A stretch of 64,000 nucleotides of DNA from contig CAMVSV010000008.1 of the NCBI GenBank assembly GCA_947170265.1, positions 1-64,000 on the forward strand, read 5' to 3'. Source of the DNA: an uncultured Prevotella sp. (GTDB lineage: Bacteria; Bacteroidota; Bacteroidia; Bacteroidales; Bacteroidaceae). The notes below the pieces were generated by a model, which was not told where the DNA came from, made no database searches, and saw only the letters and a program-made list of their open reading frames with translations. Made by a program: the position numbers and the translations under genes. Shown one piece after another: positions 60,254 to 64,000 of the stretch. Positions within the stretch are counted from its first letter, which is position 1, and every line of letters begins with the position of its first letter.

Positions 60254-61170
60254 AAAACCTTCTGAAACTAATACGTCCCAAGCAGTGGATAAAAAACATG
60301 TTTGTGTTTGCACCAATGCTCTTCGGAGGCAGCTTGCTCAACTCCGATGCCATCGGTGCATGTGTGGTGACATTCTTTGCTTTCAGTTTCGCGGCATCAA
60401 GCATATACTGTTTCAATGACCTCGTGGATGTGGAGGCTGACCGACGCCATCCGGTGAAATGCAAGCGACCGGTGGCAAGTGGTGCCGTGAGCATAAGACA
60501 AGCCTACATGCTCATGGCTCTGATGATGGTTCTTGCCATTGCCACGCTGCTGTTGCTTGGCGATGGGGGCATGTCTGACTACGGAGACGATACCTTCCTG
60601 TCGTCTCACATGCTACGCGTTGGTGCGGTGATTGTATTCTATTGGTTGCTCAACCTCGCCTATTGTGCATGGCTGAAGCATTATGCCATAGTGGACGTGT
60701 GTGTGGTGGCTTTCGGCTTCGTACTTAGAATTCTCGCAGGAGGTTTCGCCGCTGGGGTTTCGCCGAGCAAATGGATAGTGCTCATGACGTTCCTTCTCAC
60801 GCTCTTCCTCTCGTTTGCCAAGCGTCGCGACGATGTCATCAGGATGAACGAGACAGGTGAGGCACCGCGCAAGAACACCAGCCGATATAACCTAACCTTC
60901 ATCAATGAAGCCATCACCATCACGGCATCGGTGACCCTCGTGTGCTATATCATGTATACGGTGTCGCCGGAAGTTGTCGCAAACTTCCATACCGACCATC
61001 TCTATCTCACTTGTGTTTTCGTGCTTCTGGGATTGTTGCGCTACATACAGATTACTGTGGTCGACAAGAAGAGCGGTGACCCTACGAAGGTAATCCTTCG
61101 CGACCACTTCACGCAGCTCATAGTCGTGGCGTGGGGAGTAAGCTTCATGGTTATAATTTACCTTCTGTAG
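60250..61170 (+). CDS. UbiA-family prenyltransferase, decaprenyl-phosphate phosphoribosyltransferase-like
   Basis: 306 residues, with eight to nine membrane segments. The opening IRPKQWIKNMFVFAPMLFGG and the first aspartate motif NDLVDVEADRRHPVKCKRP match phosphoribosyl-prenyl-phosphate synthases (UbiA superfamily). FAKRRDDVIRMNETGEAPRK supplies the second. In actinobacteria the homologue makes the arabinose donor precursor; here it may provide a lipid-linked pentose for an envelope glycan. Context with acyltransferases supports this. Ends the run before the terminator at 61239-61276. Confidence 0.85.
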   Translation: MKNLLKLIRPKQWIKNMFVFAPMLFGGSLLNSDAIGACVVTFFAFSFAASSIYCFNDLVDVEADRRHPVKCKRPVASGAVSIRQAYMLMALMMVLAIATLLLLGDGGMSDYGDDTFLSSHMLRVGAVIVFYWLLNLAYCAWLKHYAIVDVCVVAFGFVLRILAGGFAAGVSPSKWIVLMTFLLTLFLSFAKRRDDVIRMNETGEAPRKNTSRYNLTFINEAITITASVTLVCYIMYTVSPEVVANFHTDHLYLTCVFVLLGLLRYIQITVVDKKSGDPTKVILRDHFTQLIVVAWGVSFMVIIYLL

Positions 61171-61238
61171 GCGTAAAGATGGTGTGTGAATGAGACTAAA
61201 CTTCTTGCCATCTGATTTGCTTTAGGGACATTCAAAAC

Positions 61239-61276
61239 AAAAAAGCCCTGCAACCATTGCGGTTGCAGGGCTTTTT
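61239..61276. terminator. Bidirectional terminator between the UbiA-like gene and tsf
   Basis: AAAAAGCCCTGCAACC pairs with GGTTGCAGGGCTTTTT around ATTGC. A and T runs on each side serve both converging genes. Confidence 0.92.
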
Positions 61277-61293
61277 GTATTTTGTAACTTAGC

Positions 61294-62292
61294 TTACTCT
61301 GCTGCGAGAGTGAAACGCTTGAAGTCTACAATCTTCAGTTCTGCGTTCTGAGCCTTGAGCCACTGTGATACGGTAGCTTTGTCGCCGTCGCCGAACTGGA
61401 ACTCCTGGTCTACGAGGCAGTTTTCCTTGAGGAACTTCTGCACACGACCTTTGGCGATGTTCTCAATCATCTGGGCAGGCAGGTTCTTGGCTTTCTCCTC
61501 AGCCACTTCAACCTTGATGCGGCGGATGTCGTCAGCCTGTGCCTCGGTGATGTTGCCTTTGGCGATGCCTTCAGCAAGGTGCTCCTCGTTTTCAGCGATG
61601 TAGAGGTTGTAGCCAGCCTTCTTCAGAGCAGCCTCCACGGCTTTCTGGCACTGCTCGAGTTTGGTCTTCTCCACGGCAGTCTTGTATTCGTTGTCGAGAA
61701 CTTCCTGGGGTACACTCTCGGCGTTGAGAGCCACGGGCTTCATGGCAGCCACCTGCATGGCAACCTTGTGACCTTCCTCTGCTGCTTCAATGTTTGTCTG
61801 AACCATTGTGGCGAGGGTGTGCTTGCCCATGTGGTCGTAGATCTCGATGTTGGCACCTTCAAGGGTCATGTATCCGTCGAGTTCCATCTTCTCACCGGTG
61901 ATACCGGAGCGCTGTGTAACGGCATCCTGAACCTTCTGTCCGTCGGCGAGTGTGAGTTCCTTCACTTCGTCGAGGCTCTTTGCCTTGGCTGCTATGGCAG
62001 CATTGAGGATGTTTTCGGTGAGAGCAATGAAGTCAGCACCGTTGGCAACGAAGTCAGTTTCGCACTTCAGGGCGATGATGGCAGCGAAGTCGCCTACTTT
62101 CTTGGTGAGCACGCAGCCGTTTGATGTCTCACGGTCGGAACGCTTTGCAGCGATGGCGAGTCCGCGCTCGCGGAGCAGTTCCTTGGCACGGTCGAAGTCG
62201 CCTTCAGCTTCGGTGAGTGCCTTCTTTACGTCGGCAAGTCCTGCGCCGGTCATAGCGCGCAGTTTCTTGATATCGTCAATTGATATAGCCAT
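61294..62292 (-). CDS. tsf: Elongation factor Ts
   Basis: 332 residues. It exchanges GDP for GTP on EF-Tu. The N-terminal UBA-like part is ISIDDIKKLRAMTGAGLADVKKAL, then the conserved ALKCETDFVANGADF. VAMQVAAMKPVALNAESVPQ and LPAQMIENIAKGRVQKFLKE follow. It comes 92 bases after rpsB, separated by a hairpin that may attenuate transcription. Confidence 0.96.
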   Translation of the reverse strand: MAISIDDIKKLRAMTGAGLADVKKALTEAEGDFDRAKELLRERGLAIAAKRSDRETSNGCVLTKKVGDFAAIIALKCETDFVANGADFIALTENILNAAIAAKAKSLDEVKELTLADGQKVQDAVTQRSGITGEKMELDGYMTLEGANIEIYDHMGKHTLATMVQTNIEAAEEGHKVAMQVAAMKPVALNAESVPQEVLDNEYKTAVEKTKLEQCQKAVEAALKKAGYNLYIAENEEHLAEGIAKGNITEAQADDIRRIKVEVAEEKAKNLPAQMIENIAKGRVQKFLKENCLVDQEFQFGDGDKATVSQWLKAQNAELKIVDFKRFTLAAE

Positions 62293-62343
62293 AATATTCT
62301 TTGGTTTGATGGTTTTGTTGTGAATGATGTGGGGTTGAAAAGA

Positions 62344-62383
62344 AAAAGGGGGCTGTCGGAGCTCTCCGTCAGTCCCCTTTGTT
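62344..62383 (-). terminator. Hairpin between rpsB and tsf, possible attenuator
   Basis: On the minus strand AAAGGGG and CGGAG pair with CTCCG and CCCCCTTT across an internal loop, followed by TTTTTCTTTT. It sits two bases past the rpsB stop and before tsf, so it may partly terminate and set the S2 to EF-Ts ratio. Confidence 0.55.
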
Positions 62384-62384
62384 A

Positions 62385-63239
62385 TTATTCAGCTGCGGGA
62401 GCTTCTTCTTCAGCTGCGGGAGCTTCGGCTGCTTCCTCTGCGGGAGTTTCGGCCTTAGGCTCTTCCTTGCGTGCCTTGCGGGTGCGCTTTGGCTTTGCCT
62501 CAGCAGCTTCTTCAGCCTGCTCGGCAGCAGCTTTCTCGTCGGCTTTCTCTGCCTTGCGCTCCTCGAGACCTTCTGCTATGGCGTTGCAGCATGCGGTGAG
62601 GATCACGTCGATAGAGTCCTTGGCATCGTCGTTGGCTGGTATCACGAAGTCTACGTTCTTCGGGTCGCTGTTGGTGTCGACGATTGCAAACACGGGAATG
62701 CCGAGGCGCTGAGCCTCCTTGATGGCGATGTGTTCTTTCATCACGTCGATAACAAACAGTGCCGATGGCAGACGTGTGAGGTCAGCTATTGAGCCGAGGT
62801 TCTTCTCGAGCTTGGCGCGCTGGCGTGTAATCTGGAGCAACTCTCTCTTAGACAGGTTTGAGAAGGTGCCGTCTTCCATCATCTTGTCAATACTCGTCAT
62901 TTTCTTCACAGCCTTGCGTATTGTGGGGAAGTTGGTGAGCATACCGCCTGGCCAACGCTCAATAACGTAGGGCATGTTTACCGATGCAGCTTTCTCTGCA
63001 ACGATTTCCTTAGCTTGTTTTTTAGTAGCGACGAAAAGTATTTTCTTTCCTGACTTTGCAATCTGCTTGAGTGCATCGGCAGCTTCGTCAATCTTTGCTA
63101 CCGTTTTGTGCAGGTCGATGATGTGGATGCCGTTGCGCTCCATGAATATGTAGGGAGCCATGGCGGGGTTCCATTTGCGGCGGAGGTGTCCGAAGTGACA
63201 TCCTGCCTCGAGGAGTTGGTCAAAATTTGTTCTTGCCAT
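62385..63239 (-). CDS. rpsB: 30S ribosomal protein S2
   Basis: 284 residues. Core motifs: FDQLLEAGCHFGHLRRKWNP, KTVAKIDEAADALKQIA, VIERWPGGMLTNFPTIRKAV and VPVFAIVDTNSDPKNVDFVI. After the core (about 230) comes an Ala/Glu/Lys-rich tail of some 55 residues (EEAAEAKPKRTRKARKEEPK...) not present in E. coli S2; such tails are common in Bacteroidota. In a unit with rpsI upstream and tsf downstream. Confidence 0.96.
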   Translation of the reverse strand: MARTNFDQLLEAGCHFGHLRRKWNPAMAPYIFMERNGIHIIDLHKTVAKIDEAADALKQIAKSGKKILFVATKKQAKEIVAEKAASVNMPYVIERWPGGMLTNFPTIRKAVKKMTSIDKMMEDGTFSNLSKRELLQITRQRAKLEKNLGSIADLTRLPSALFVIDVMKEHIAIKEAQRLGIPVFAIVDTNSDPKNVDFVIPANDDAKDSIDVILTACCNAIAEGLEERKAEKADEKAAAEQAEEAAEAKPKRTRKARKEEPKAETPAEEAAEAPAAEEEAPAAE

Positions 63240-63435
63240 TGTTGTTTGTTTCTTTTTGTTGTTTACTTTCTTTTTAATTCTATTCTCTTGTTAGAATCAG
63301 CCGGAGGGTAATCGGCATCGCCTTTCGCCATTGTGGGTGAAGACTGATTGCCAAGTCCACCCGGTTTAGATGCTAAACTGTATCAGCTTTTCCGGGCTTC
63401 CATGCCGCCTCAGGCAGCATGGAGGCTGTGGCGTA
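63240..63435 (-). promoter_or_regulatory. 196-base leader between rpsI and rpsB
   Basis: No coding potential. A strong hairpin (CCATGC / GCATGG with inner GCCT / AGGC) lies at 63400-63422 right after the rpsI stop, without a T-run. The rest includes GGAGGGTAATCGGCATCGCC-type GC-rich segments and an A/T-rich run before rpsB. S2 leaders regulate rpsB in other bacteria; that is only inferred here. Confidence 0.35.
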
Positions 63436-63822
63436 TTAACGCTTGCTGAACTGGAAGTGACGACGAGCCTTTGGCTGTCCCGGTTTCTTACGCTCAACCT
63501 CACGAGAGTCGCGGGTGAGGAAGCCTTCCTTCTTCAGGGCTTTCTTGTCCTCGGCGTTGATCTTCACCAGTGCGCGGGCTATTGCCATGCGCAGTGCCTG
63601 GCTCTGACCGGTGAAACCACCACCGTCGAGATTTGCCTTGATGTCGTACTTTCCTTCAACCTCAAGCAGTGCCAGCGGCTGCTTCACCACATACTGAAGT
63701 ATTGCAGAGGGGAAATACTTTTCCAGTTCTACCTTATTTATTACAATCTTGCCGGTACCTTCTGTGAGGTATACACGAGCCACTGAGCTCTTGCGGCGTC
63801 CAATTGCGTGAATCTGTTCCAT
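63436..63822 (-). CDS. rpsI: 30S ribosomal protein S9
   Basis: 128 residues. MEQIHAIGRRKSSVARVYLT opens the domain. VVKQPLALLEVEGKYDIKAN, GGGFTGQSQALRMAIARALV and the basic end KKPGQPKARRHFQFSKR, which reaches the P-site tRNA, are conserved. It follows rplM by about 32 bases, the standard L13-S9 pair. Confidence 0.97.
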   Translation of the reverse strand: MEQIHAIGRRKSSVARVYLTEGTGKIVINKVELEKYFPSAILQYVVKQPLALLEVEGKYDIKANLDGGGFTGQSQALRMAIARALVKINAEDKKALKKEGFLTRDSREVERKKPGQPKARRHFQFSKR

Positions 63823-63854
63823 TTGTTTCTTACTTTTTAATTATCACCAATGGT

Positions 63855-64000
63855 TTATTTGTACTGATTGATGTCTATAGCCTTCGGCTTCTGAGCCTCG
63901 TGCTTGTGCTCGGTGCCATCGTAGATATAGAGGTTCTTCAACAGGCTTCTGCCGAGGGGACCCTTTGGAAGCATGCCTTTCACTGCATGACGGATGATGC
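63855..64000 (-). CDS. rplM: 50S ribosomal protein L13, 3' part (cut by the window)
   Basis: Only the last 47 codons are in the window: [20 protein letters not shown], then [20 protein letters not shown], ending NQYK. The GMLP...G motif and the [18 protein letters not shown] block are typical of L13. The start lies beyond 64000. Confidence 0.93.
   Translation of the reverse strand, partial: IIRHAVKGMLPKGPLGRSLLKNLYIYDGTEHKHEAQKPKAIDINQYK

Overview
The window comes from a Bacteroidota chromosome, most likely Prevotella or a close relative. The evidence is the recurrent TAnnTTTGC promoter -7 box ahead of many genes, the Bacteroidota order of the division and cell-wall (dcw) cluster, DUF4290, DUF4292 and DUF3109 genes, a BspA-type leucine-rich surface protein, a glycine-lipid gene pair, and the gene order L13-S9-S2-EF-Ts. 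No plasmid, prophage, integrase, intact insertion sequence or CRISPR array was seen. This is mostly core genome.

Layout. 1-5.4 kb: 3' part of tRNA-Asn, an NhaD antiporter, two uncharacterised genes, a small heat-shock protein, a nuclease-like gene remnant, and a two-gene unit encoding a second FtsZ and an unknown protein. 5.5-13.2 kb: a small unknown protein, a 1156-residue BspA-like protein, a ComEA-like helix-hairpin-helix protein and two tandem sodium-dependent transporters. 13.2-23.4 kb: VanZ-like and CYTH proteins, release factor 2, a long-chain acyl-CoA synthetase, an M20 deacylase, and the unit dut - TPR protein - DUF4292 lipoprotein - EnvC-like protein. 23.6-27 kb: dGTPase and the glycine-lipid acyltransferases GlsB and GlsA.

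27.6-45.5 kb: the complete dcw cluster mraZ-rsmH-ftsL-ftsI-murE-mraY-murD-ftsW-murG-murC-ftsQ-ftsA-ftsZ, all on the + strand, followed by a YqeY-like gene and a PagL-like outer-membrane protein. It makes UDP-MurNAc-pentapeptide, lipid I and lipid II, and the divisome that uses them. 45.5-54 kb: recO, tRNA-Glu, rpsT, gyrB, then a minus-strand group of DUF3109, ung, rimM, murA, DUF4290 and tsaB. 54-61 kb: yicC-gmk-nadD followed by a membrane-protein run (phosphoethanolamine-transferase-like, two acyltransferase-3 proteins, a UbiA-family protein) that probably modifies envelope glycans or lipids. 61-64 kb: tsf, rpsB, rpsI and the 3' part of rplM.

Most notable: (1) a second, divergent FtsZ at 4.2-5.4 kb with an altered T7 loop and a C-terminal amphipathic segment resembling the membrane-targeting tail of this genome's FtsA, paired with an unknown protein; (2) two intergenic clusters of palindromic units at 21-22 bp spacing, upstream of mraZ and gyrB; (3) a near-perfect inverted repeat carrying two divergent promoters at 17.3-17.4 kb. 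Everything here is read from sequence and recalled family knowledge; no database search was run.
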